Of a DNA stretch of 12,844 nt, positions 1-8,178 are shown in pieces. Both the position numbers and the translations under genes were made by a program. This DNA is from Oscillospiraceae bacterium. GTDB taxonomy: Bacteria; Bacillota_A; Clostridia; Oscillospirales; Oscillospiraceae. The stretch's first letter is position 1. Every line of letters begins with the position of its first letter. Under the pieces are notes generated by a model. It saw only the letters and a list, made by a program, of their open reading frames with translations, was not told the DNA's origin and did no database searches. The stretch covers positions 1 to 12,844 of the forward strand of contig CADBKB010000073.1 in assembly GCA_902795095.1 (NCBI GenBank), in the 5' to 3' direction.

Positions 1-45
1 TCAAAAAACTCAGAAGACTTCAAGAATCGGAGGGAAGGATAGTGT

Positions 46-185
46 GAAAGGAAACCGTCAGGGTTTCCTTTCGCGTTCAATCAAACCGTTTTCCAAACTG
101 TTTCAAAAGTTTGGAAAACGCACGCAGCGTGGCAAAAATACTTTTTTGACACGCTGCGAGGCCCGGACCGTCGGTCCGGGCCTCG
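46..185. repeat. Tandem array of four intergenic hairpins
   Basis: Four inverted repeats follow each other with almost no gap. Arms are 46-56 with 62-72 (11 bp, perfect, loop of 5); 87-99 with 108-120 (13 bp, perfect, loop of 8); 123-131 with 150-158 (9 bp, with an inner A5/T5 stem around 133-148); and 158-169 with 173-184 (12 bp, perfect, loop of 3). None has a clean U-tract directly after it on either strand, so simple intrinsic termination is not obvious. The last hairpin lies 14 bp beyond the stop of the minus-strand gene at 199 and could mark its transcript end. The stretch 1-198 otherwise shows no gene I can support; short open frames across it follow the palindromes. Confidence 0.8.
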
Positions 186-198
186 CTTGTGTCGGTGC

Positions 199-429
199 TT
201 ACTTTTTCCTGTCGCGGACGATGCCCGCGGCCAGGAAGACTACGCCGGCAATCAGAGCGGCGATGGAAGCAATCAGCAGCGGCGCGCCGACATAGGACAG
301 CGCGTTGGAAAACAGCTCCGCGTCCCAGCTCATGGTACTGCTCATGAAAATCGCTGCGGCCAGATACCTGGCGGCAAACAGAAGCGCGGAGATCAGACAG
401 AAAATCGCGCCGACGCCTTTGTAATTCAT
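199..429 (-). CDS. Small two-helix membrane protein, unknown function
   Basis: This encodes a 76-residue hydrophobic protein that I do not recognise. Two membrane segments are visible, about residues 6-28 and 46-69, followed by a short basic tail (RDRKK). The start is taken as the ATG at 429 because the GGGAGGT ribosome site (436-442) stands 6 nt from it. A GTG one codon upstream (432) would be only 3 nt from that site. A promoter at 463-491 and the hairpins beyond its stop make it look like a single-gene transcript, divergent from clpB. The promoter, good ribosome site and membrane-like composition argue that it is real despite its size. Nothing in its neighbourhood fixes a role. It could be a small membrane-stress or transporter-accessory protein, but that is speculation. 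Confidence 0.7.
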   Translation of the reverse strand: MNYKGVGAIFCLISALLFAARYLAAAIFMSSTMSWDAELFSNALSYVGAPLLIASIAALIAGVVFLAAGIVRDRKK

Positions 430-462
430 CACGATACCTCCCGTAAGGTTTCTTCGGGTTTC

Positions 463-491
463 ATTTTAGCGCAGCTTTCGACGGCCGTCAA
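463..491 (-). promoter_or_regulatory. Sigma-A-type promoter of the small membrane protein gene
   Basis: Read on the minus strand, TTGACG (486-491) and TAAAAT (463-468) are separated by exactly 17 bp. The start codon follows about 33 bp downstream of the -10 box, with a good ribosome site between. Confidence 0.65.
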
Positions 492-514
492 TGCCGGGGC
501 GCTCCTTTCCAAAT

Positions 515-556
515 GAAGAACCGCCGGCAAGTGACCAGCTTGCAGGCGGTTGCTTC
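515..556. other. Long imperfect hairpin in the divergent intergenic region
   Basis: The arms AACCGCC (519-525) and GGCGGTT (545-551) continue inward as GCAAG (527-531) and CTTGC (539-543), with one internal mismatch and a 7-nt loop. There is no T-tract on either side. It lies between the promoter of the minus-strand membrane protein gene and the clpB promoter, upstream of both start sites. Between it and the clpB promoter (557-712) is AT-rich sequence in which I see no gene. The 430-804 interval therefore holds two divergent promoters, this hairpin and the CIRCE operator. Confidence 0.6.
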
Positions 557-712
557 CATATAAGAGAGAGGGGGAAATGAAAAAGTTTACTCGTTGCTGC
601 TTTTATGGTTACATAATATCCGGGAAATATTACGAAAAAAAGAGAAAAGATATTACACAATTATTAAGTTAGAAATAATTTCAAATTCTTTTTTCGGTTG
701 ACGTAATATCTA

Positions 713-741
713 TTGACAAGGGGCTGGAAAAGGGGTATGAT
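713..741 (+). promoter_or_regulatory. clpB sigma-A promoter
   Basis: TTGACA (713-718) and TATGAT (736-741) with a 17-bp spacer, close to the vegetative consensus. The predicted start near 748 puts the CIRCE operator just downstream, a classic repression position. Confidence 0.85.
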
Positions 742-752
742 ATAGAAAAAAG

Positions 753-779
753 TTAGCACTCTATAAAGCAGAGTGCTAA
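753..779 (+). promoter_or_regulatory. CIRCE operator (HrcA binding site)
   Basis: The arms TTAGCACTC (753-761) and GAGTGCTAA (771-779) with a 9-bp spacer match the canonical CIRCE consensus without mismatch. HrcA binding here would block clpB transcription until heat shock titrates GroEL away from HrcA; the mechanism is known from groESL and hrcA-dnaK operons and inferred here. HrcA itself is not encoded in the window. Confidence 0.95.
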
Positions 780-804
780 ATCCCTTCGGAAAGGAGCATG
801 CATC

Positions 805-3349
<2,545 letters not shown>

Positions 3350-3360
<11 letters not shown>

Positions 3361-3952
3361 AATTGGTGAAGGTTTTCGGCTGCCGCGCCGGCGGCGCCGG
3401 CAGGGCTTCGAGCATCCAGGCCAGATTGTCGGCCAGGGTGCGCATGATCTGCAGGCCCTCGGCGTCGGCGGCCGCTTCGCCGGGGGCGGCGCCGTGGATG
3501 CTGTTCCAGTACTGACTGGGCGCCACGGGCATATTGCTGATGGTAAAATATTTGTTCAGCCGGTCGAAGGCGGCGCTGGCTCCGCCCCGGCGGCACACCA
3601 CCGCGCAGGCGCCGGGCTTGCCGTCAAATTCCCTCCCGTGGGAATAGAACAGGCGGTCCAGGAAGGCGCACAGCGCGCCGTTGGGCCCCGCGTAGTACAC
3701 CGGCGAGCCGATGACCATCGCGTCCGCGCCGCGCATCGCCTCGGCGCAGGTATTGACGTCGTCCGCCAGGACGCAGCCGCCCGTCCTGCCGCAGCCGCCG
3801 CAGCCGATGCAGCCCTGCATGGGGCCTGCTCCGATCCAGAATATCTCGGAATCCACGCCGCGCAGCTTGAGCTGCGCGGCGATTTCTTTCAGGGCGATGG
3901 CGGTGTTGCCGTTTTGATGGGGACTGCCGTTGATGAGCAAAACCTTTTTCAT
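3350..3952 (-). CDS. Flavodoxin-family NAD(P)H:FMN reductase, Cys4 (ISF-like)
   Basis: This 200-residue protein has the flavodoxin-like fold of the NADPH-dependent FMN reductase / iron-sulfur flavoprotein group. It opens with a beta-strand and phosphate-binding loop INGSPHQNGNT (7-17), and IGSPVYY (81-87) lies on the FMN side. Cys48, 51, 54 and 60 form a C-x2-C-x2-C-x5-C cluster like that of iron-sulfur flavoproteins, so it may carry a 4Fe-4S centre and pass electrons between a cellular donor and an unknown acceptor. It begins 11 bp after the aminotransferase stop; its AGGAGG site (3959-3964) overlaps that stop, so the two genes are translationally adjacent and should share the T-box-controlled transcript. 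The 3' end overlaps clpB by 11 bp in convergent orientation. The substrate is unknown, and a plain flavin or quinone reductase is equally possible. Confidence 0.88.
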
Positions 3953-3963
3953 GGGGACCCTCC

Positions 3964-5187
3964 TCAGCTCTGACGGTAGGAGCCGAAGAACCGCTCCATC
4001 TTGCGCATGGCGTTGTGGAGGGTGTCGAGATTCGGCAGGTAGACGATGCGGAAGTGATCCTGCTCGGGCCAGTGGAAGCCGGTGCCCGCGGTGACGAGGA
4101 TCTTCTCCTTCTTCAGCAGGTCCAGGGCCATCTGCTCGTCGGAGTGGATGTTGAACTTGGCCATGTCCACCTTGGGGAAGATGTAGAAGGCGGCGGTGGG
4201 CTTGGTGACGGAGATGCCGGGGATCTGATTGAGGGCGTTGTAGATGTATTCGCGCTGCTCATAGATGCGGCCGCCGGGCATGAGCAGCTCGTCGGCGCTC
4301 TGGTAGCCGCCCAGGGAGGTCTGGATGATGCTCTGGCCGGGCACATTGGAGCACAGGCGCATCTTCGCCAGCATGTTCAGGCCGGCGATGTAGCCCTTGG
4401 CGCGGTTCTTGTTGCCCGCCAGGCACACCCAGCCGCAGCGGAAGCCCGCCACGCGGTGGGATTTCGACAGGCCGTTGAAGCAAAGCGTCAGCAGGTCCGG
4501 GGCCAGGGAGGCCAGGGCCACGTGCTTCTGCTCATCCATGACCAGACGGTCGTAGATCTCGTCGGCGAAGAGGATGAGGTCGTGCTCCCGGGCCACCTCG
4601 ACGATGCCCTCCAGCACCTCCTTGGGATAGAGGGCGCCGGTGGGGTTGTTGGGGTTGATGACCACGATGCCCTTGGTGCGCGGGGTGACTTTTTTCCGGA
4701 TATCCTCCACATCGGGATACCAGCCGGAGGCCTCGTCGCACATATAATGGACGGCGGTGCCGCCGGCCAGGGTGACGGAGGCGGTCCAGAGGGGATAGTC
4801 CGGGGCGGGGACCAGGATCTCGTCGCCGGAGTCCAGCAGGGCCTGCATGGACATCATGATGAGCTCGCTGACGCCGTTGCCGGTGAAGATGTCGTCGATG
4901 CCCACATTGGGGATGTGCTTGAGCTGGCAGTACTGCATGATGGCCTTGCGGGCGGAGAACAGGCCGCGGGAGTCGGAATAGCCCTCGCAGGAGCGCAGGT
5001 TATAGATCAGATCCAGCAGTACCTCGTCGGGGGCGCTGAAGCCGAAGGGGGCGGGATTGCCGATGTTCAGCTTGAGGATCTTGCTGCCGAGGGCTTCCAT
5101 GCGCTCGGCCTCGTCCATGACGGGACCGCGGATGTCGTAGCAGACGTCGTTGAGCTTGTTGGATTGATTGTAGAATTTCAGTTCCAT
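3964..5187 (-). CDS. Class I/II PLP aminotransferase, alanine-synthesising (AlaA/AlaT type)
   Basis: A fold-type I pyridoxal-phosphate enzyme of 407 residues, very like the AlaA/AlaT group that makes alanine from pyruvate with glutamate (or valine, AvtA activity) as amino donor. Key marks: NIGNPAPFGF (41-50) substrate loop, NPNNPTG (178-184), FADEIYD (207-213) with the PLP-contacting Asp209, and Lys242 in SKSHRVAGFR as the Schiff-base lysine. A C-terminal FRIVYLPN segment holds the likely carboxylate-binding Arg. The start at 5187 follows a GGAAGGAGTG ribosome site. The gene is first in a two-gene unit with the flavodoxin-family gene and is preceded by a T-box leader, so it should be induced when a specific tRNA is uncharged. 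The UGGU bulge in that leader fits an alanine or valine tRNA. Aspartate or tyrosine aminotransferase are less likely alternatives. Exact substrate is inferred from family resemblance. Confidence 0.9.
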   Translation of the reverse strand: MELKFYNQSNKLNDVCYDIRGPVMDEAERMEALGSKILKLNIGNPAPFGFSAPDEVLLDLIYNLRSCEGYSDSRGLFSARKAIMQYCQLKHIPNVGIDDIFTGNGVSELIMMSMQALLDSGDEILVPAPDYPLWTASVTLAGGTAVHYMCDEASGWYPDVEDIRKKVTPRTKGIVVINPNNPTGALYPKEVLEGIVEVAREHDLILFADEIYDRLVMDEQKHVALASLAPDLLTLCFNGLSKSHRVAGFRCGWVCLAGNKNRAKGYIAGLNMLAKMRLCSNVPGQSIIQTSLGGYQSADELLMPGGRIYEQREYIYNALNQIPGISVTKPTAAFYIFPKVDMAKFNIHSDEQMALDLLKKEKILVTAGTGFHWPEQDHFRIVYLPNLDTLHNAMRKMERFFGSYRQS

Positions 5188-5438
5188 TTATTACACTCCT
5201 TCCGGATGATCGTATGAAAAAACGCCCTGAGCAAATACTGCTCAGGGCGGAAAGATCCGTGGTACCACCTGAATTCGGGCAAAGCCCGCACTTATCCCGG
5301 CACAGACATGCCGGCATCCGGGCTAACGGGGGACGACGCCGTCGAAACCTACTGAGGCTCGCAGCAACCGCCTCTTCTCTGAGTGCCCGCGCAGGAATTA
5401 CTACTTCCCGTCATTGCGTTTGCGATATGAAAGATTTG
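5188..5438 (-). promoter_or_regulatory. T-box riboswitch leader controlling the aminotransferase operon
   Basis: On the minus strand this leader shows the T-box hallmarks in order. The stem I base pairs TGACGGG with CCCGTTA (about 5415 and 5325) and an AGTA loop follows on the 5' side. The distal stem has a CAGAGA bulge and GAGGC/GCCTC arms enclosing a GGTTGCTGC loop. Further GC-rich hairpins follow, then the conserved AGGTGGTACCACGG T-box core (5257-5270) and a terminator (5217-5249). The antiterminator bulge reads UGGU, which pairs with ACCA, so the cognate tRNA has A at position 73; this fits Ala or Val tRNA and disfavours Asp, Asn and Ser. The specifier codon is not clear to me: the 3' side of the specifier loop contains overlapping GCG, GUC and UCC triplets. 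GUC (Val) or GCG (Ala) agree with A73. Confidence 0.93.
5217..5249 (-). terminator. Regulated terminator of the T-box leader
   Basis: A perfect 11-bp stem (5239-5249 with 5223-5233) around a 5-nt loop is followed on the minus strand by six Ts (5217-5222). It lies between the T-box core and the aminotransferase start, where it should form unless an uncharged tRNA stabilises the antiterminator. Confidence 0.95.
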
Positions 5439-5443
5439 AATGG

Positions 5444-5472
5444 ATTGTAGCACAGCTCGGCGGATTTGTCAA
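5444..5472 (-). promoter_or_regulatory. Promoter of the T-box leader, overlapping an upstream stop codon
   Basis: On the minus strand TTGACA (5467-5472) and TACAAT (5444-5449) are separated by exactly 17 bp, a near-consensus sigma-A promoter. The TGA inside TTGACA (5469-5471) is also the stop codon of the membrane protein gene just upstream, so the two features share bases. Transcription should begin near 5437-5438, giving a leader of about 250 nt. Confidence 0.88.
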
Positions 5473-6206
5473 CGCCGGGAGGAAAATTCTTCCGGCAGCT
5501 CCAGTACCCGGGTGGGCTCGTCGGTCACCGCGGGGGGCTCCGGGGCGCTGCCGGGTTCCGCGGGGAGCTCCAGCGCGTTCTCGGGTTCCTCGACGGGGGC
5601 CGGAGCGCTGACGGCGCCGGCGTTGATGAGGTAGGCGTTGCGCTCGTCGAAGGCGGCGTTGCGCTTTTCAGAGCGGGCTTTGACGAAGCAGTAGACCAGA
5701 GTCGTGAACACGGCGCTGACGGTGCTGAGGAAGAACGCGCCGTCGGCGCAGGCGGGCAGGACGTTCAGGAATCGCCTGTCCAGCCGGGCTGAACGCAGAT
5801 GCCGCAGCAGGTCATAGCCCGGGAACTTCATGCAGAAGGCCGTGGCGGTATGCTTGCCGCAGTAGAGCACGATGACGGTATGGAGCAGGGCGGCGGCCAG
5901 GCACAGGCCGACGGCGAAGCGGGCGTACTTCGGCGGGATGCGGATCAGATACAGGACCAGCAGGATCGCCGGAAGGATGAAGATCACGAGATTGGGCCGC
6001 AGCACGGCGTCCAGGGATTTGAGCAGGCCGCTGTGCAGAAATACGTCGCGCAAGCTGCTCGCGCGCATGGCGGAGTCCAGCGCGCCGGAGGCGCCGGCTC
6101 CCTGGAGCTCCAGCACCCAGGCCAGCACCAGCAGGGCGATGCCCGTCAGACCGAGCAGAAGCGGGGGAAGATACATCCGCCCGTAGCGGCGTTCACGCCG
6201 ATTCAT
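5469..6206 (-). CDS. Four-helix membrane protein with acidic Pro-rich tail, unknown function
   Basis: I do not recognise a family for this 245-residue protein. It has a basic N-terminus (MNRRERRYGR), membrane segments at about 11-33, 72-90, 95-116 and 156-176, and a long soluble tail. From about residue 198 the tail is low-complexity, rich in Pro, Glu and Ala, with LELP occurring twice (212-215 and 235-238). The start is the ATG at 6206, 7 nt from an AAGGAGG site (6214-6220); the GTG two codons upstream would leave only 1 nt. A possible promoter is at 6237-6265. The stop codon sits inside the -35 box of the next promoter, and no terminator separates them, so its transcript may read into the T-box leader. 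The tail may be cytoplasmic and protein-binding, but that is a guess. Confidence 0.72.
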   Translation of the reverse strand: MNRRERRYGRMYLPPLLLGLTGIALLVLAWVLELQGAGASGALDSAMRASSLRDVFLHSGLLKSLDAVLRPNLVIFILPAILLVLYLIRIPPKYARFAVGLCLAAALLHTVIVLYCGKHTATAFCMKFPGYDLLRHLRSARLDRRFLNVLPACADGAFFLSTVSAVFTTLVYCFVKARSEKRNAAFDERNAYLINAGAVSAPAPVEEPENALELPAEPGSAPEPPAVTDEPTRVLELPEEFSSRR

Positions 6207-6236
6207 AAGCACGCCTCCTTTTGCCGTTCTGATAGC

Positions 6237-6265
6237 ATCTTACAATATCGGCGCGGAAAAATCAA
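6237..6265 (-). promoter_or_regulatory. Candidate promoter of the four-helix membrane protein gene
   Basis: On the minus strand TTGATT (6260-6265) and TAAGAT (6237-6242) are 17 bp apart, ending about 30 bp before the start codon. The match is moderate. Confidence 0.5.
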
Positions 6266-6403
6266 GAGGCTCGCGCCGCCTGCCGGGAGCGCGGAAGGCG
6301 GAGAAAAAACCGCCGGGATTTAAAGTATCCATTATTGCCATGTAATAAGCAAAAAAAACCGGATTCACTGTGATAATTACCTATAGAAATCCTGTGCGAT
6401 TTA

Positions 6404-6412
6404 TGCTATATT
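6404..6412 (+). promoter_or_regulatory. Candidate extended -10 promoter for pckA
   Basis: TGCTATATT matches an extended -10 element (TG, one base, then TATATT at 6407-6412). No good -35 box lies 17 bp upstream. If used, it gives a leader of about 107 nt before the pckA start. The whole 6310-6525 stretch is AT-rich compared with the coding sequence on both sides. Confidence 0.4.
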
Positions 6413-6433
6413 TTTATTTGGTGAGAATTGGGT

Positions 6434-6486
6434 TTTTGACAGGGTGAGCGGGCTTTTTCGTCCTTTTTTCTCATTCATTGTCAAAA
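6434..6486 (+). promoter_or_regulatory. Inverted repeat in the pckA leader
   Basis: TTTTGACA (6434-6441) is the exact complement of TGTCAAAA (6479-6486). Inside it GTGAG (6444-6448) can pair with CTCAT (6470-6474) with one G-U pair. The loop is pyrimidine-rich. It could be an mRNA hairpin about 40 nt before the start codon, or two DNA half-sites for a regulator. I do not recognise the motif. Confidence 0.45.
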
Positions 6487-6525
6487 CTCTTTACTAAATA
6501 TCTTATGTTTCAGGAGGAACTTTTT

Positions 6526-8088
6526 ATGGAAACCTACGGCATCGAAAAGCTGGGCATCATCAACACCAGCGCAGTCTACCGCAACCTGGCCCCCGCCGCT
6601 CTGACTGAGCATGCTCTGCGCCGCGGCGAAGGCACCCTCTCCAACACCGGCGCGCTGGTCGTCAAGACCGGCAAGTACACCGGCCGCTCCGCCAAGGATA
6701 AGTTCATCGTCGATTCCGCCGGCGTGCACGACGAGATCGCCTGGGGTTCCGTCAACAAGCCCGTCTCCCAGGAGGGCTTCGACGCCATCTATGCCAAGGT
6801 CATCGCTTATCTGCAGAACAAGGAAGTCTTCATCTTCGACGGCTTCGCAGGCGCCGACCCCAAGTATATGAAGGGCTTCCGCGTGATCTGCGAGCTGGCC
6901 TCCGAGGCTCTGTTCATCAACGACCTGCTGCGCCGCCCCACGGCTGAGCAGCTGGCCAACTTCAAGGAAGACTTCACCGTCATCGCCTGCCCCGGCTTCA
7001 AGTGCATCCCCGAGATCGACGGCACCCGCTCCGAGGCTGCCATCATGATCGACTATGAGAAGCATCTGGTCCTGATCGCGGGCTCCCAGTACGCCGGCGA
7101 GATCAAGAAGTCCGTCTTCTCCGTCATGAACTACGTCCTGCCCAAGATGGGCGTGTTCCCCATGCACTGCTCCGCCAACATCGGCGCCGACGGCGACTCC
7201 GCCGTGTTCTTCGGCCTGTCCGGCACCGGCAAGACCACCCTGTCCGCCGACCCCAACCGCAAGCTCATCGGCGACGACGAGCATGGCTGGGCCGACGACT
7301 CCGTGTTCAACTTCGAGGGCGGCTGCTATGCCAAGTGCATTAACCTGTCCGCTGAGAAGGAGCCCGACATCTACAACGCCATCCGCTTCGGCGCTCTGGT
7401 CGAGAACGTGGTCATGGATCCCGAGCCCCGCGAGTTCGACTTCGACGACGACTCCCTGGCCGTCAACTCCCGCGTGGGCTACCCCATCGAGTATATCAAC
7501 AACGCCGAGCTGTCCGGCGTGGGCGCCATCCCCAAGACCGTCATCTTCCTGACCGCCGACGCCTACGGCGTTCTGCCCCCCATCTCCAAGCTGGATCGCA
7601 ACCAGGCGATGTACTACTTCGTCTCCGGCTTCACCTCCAAGCTCGCCGGCACCGAGATCGGCGTCAAGGAGCCCGTGCCCACCTTCTCCACCTGCTTCGG
7701 CGAGCCCTTCCTGCCCCTGGATCCGTCCATCTACGCCGCCATGCTGGCTGAGAAGGTCGAGAAGTCCGGCGCCAACGTCTACCTGGTCAACACCGGCTGG
7801 AACGGCACCGGCAAGCGCATGAAGCTGGCCTACACCCGCAAGATGGTCACCGCCGCTCTGACCGGCGCCATCGAGAAGGTCGAGCTCGTGAAGGATCCCT
7901 ACTTCGGCGTTATGGTTCCCACCGAGATCGAGGGCGTGCCCTCCGATCTGCTGATCGTCGAGAACACCTGGGAAGACAAGGCTGCCTACGAGGCCAAGGC
8001 CAAGGAGCTGGCCGGCAAGTTCATCGAGAACTTCAAGAAGTACACCCTCATGAGCGAGGAAGTCGTCGCCGCGGGCCCCAAGGCTTAA
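6526..8088 (+). CDS. pckA: Phosphoenolpyruvate carboxykinase (ATP)
   Basis: Catalyses the reversible reaction oxaloacetate + ATP = PEP + CO2 + ADP in the cytosol. In fermenting anaerobes it often runs toward oxaloacetate, making ATP. The 520-residue protein shows the ATP-type signatures: substrate region KTGKYTGRSAKDKF near residue 50, MHCSAN (213-218), the P-loop GLSGTGKTTL (230-239) with Lys236, and the metal-binding kinase-2 motif IGDDEHGW (248-255). NTGWNGTGKRMKL lies in the C-terminal half. The ATG at 6526 is chosen because AGGAGG (6512-6517) sits 8 nt before it; the frame is open upstream to a TTG at 6478, but that extension carries no ribosome site and is not family sequence. It is followed by a 90-bp spacer with two hairpins and then the sodium-pump decarboxylase genes in the same direction, which suggests a joint role in PEP-to-pyruvate conversion. 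Confidence 0.97.
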   Translation: METYGIEKLGIINTSAVYRNLAPAALTEHALRRGEGTLSNTGALVVKTGKYTGRSAKDKFIVDSAGVHDEIAWGSVNKPVSQEGFDAIYAKVIAYLQNKEVFIFDGFAGADPKYMKGFRVICELASEALFINDLLRRPTAEQLANFKEDFTVIACPGFKCIPEIDGTRSEAAIMIDYEKHLVLIAGSQYAGEIKKSVFSVMNYVLPKMGVFPMHCSANIGADGDSAVFFGLSGTGKTTLSADPNRKLIGDDEHGWADDSVFNFEGGCYAKCINLSAEKEPDIYNAIRFGALVENVVMDPEPREFDFDDDSLAVNSRVGYPIEYINNAELSGVGAIPKTVIFLTADAYGVLPPISKLDRNQAMYYFVSGFTSKLAGTEIGVKEPVPTFSTCFGEPFLPLDPSIYAAMLAEKVEKSGANVYLVNTGWNGTGKRMKLAYTRKMVTAALTGAIEKVELVKDPYFGVMVPTEIEGVPSDLLIVENTWEDKAAYEAKAKELAGKFIENFKKYTLMSEEVVAAGPKA

Positions 8089-8104
8089 TCATCTGCAATC
8101 GCAT

Positions 8105-8132
8105 CCCGCATCCGGCTCCGGCCGGATGCGGG
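8105..8132 (+). other. Perfect hairpin downstream of pckA, no U-tract
   Basis: CCCGCATCCGG (8105-8115) and CCGGATGCGGG (8122-8132) form an 11-bp perfect stem with a 6-nt loop, 16 bp after the pckA stop. It is followed by GGAAAAC rather than Ts, so it is not a standard intrinsic terminator. It may stabilise the 3' end of a processed pckA mRNA or reduce read-through. Confidence 0.75.
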
Positions 8133-8140
8133 GGAAAACA

Positions 8141-8158
8141 GAGTCCGTGCCAGGACTC
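8141..8158 (+). other. Second hairpin in the pckA-oadA spacer
   Basis: GAGTCC (8141-8146) pairs with GGACTC (8153-8158) around a 6-nt loop. It ends 5 bp before the GGAGG ribosome site (from 8164) of the next gene, close enough to affect its translation. Confidence 0.55.
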
Positions 8159-8178
8159 ATAATGGAGGAAAGAATTCT

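Noticed and set aside
44..516. Two plus-strand open frames (starts near 44 and 187) at the left edge
   Set aside because: They run through hairpins and antisense to the small membrane protein gene, have no membrane or domain logic of their own, and lack good ribosome sites.
4015..5217. A 400-codon open frame on the plus strand opposite the aminotransferase
   Set aside because: The product is Gly/Val/Asp/His-rich without motifs, whereas the minus strand carries all PLP aminotransferase motifs plus a T-box leader.
5320..5342. GAC (Asp) or UCC (Ser) as T-box specifier codon
   Set aside because: The antiterminator bulge UGGU calls for A at tRNA position 73, whereas Asp and Ser tRNAs normally carry G73. 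Not fully excluded without a covariance alignment.
6436..6441. TTGACA as a -35 box for pckA
   Set aside because: No acceptable -10 hexamer lies 16-18 bp downstream; the hexamer is better explained as one arm of the TTTTGACA/TGTCAAAA inverted repeat.
6478..6525. A 16-residue N-terminal extension of PEP carboxykinase from a TTG at 6478
   Set aside because: No ribosome site precedes the TTG, while AGGAGG at 6512-6517 is well placed for the ATG at 6526, where family similarity begins.
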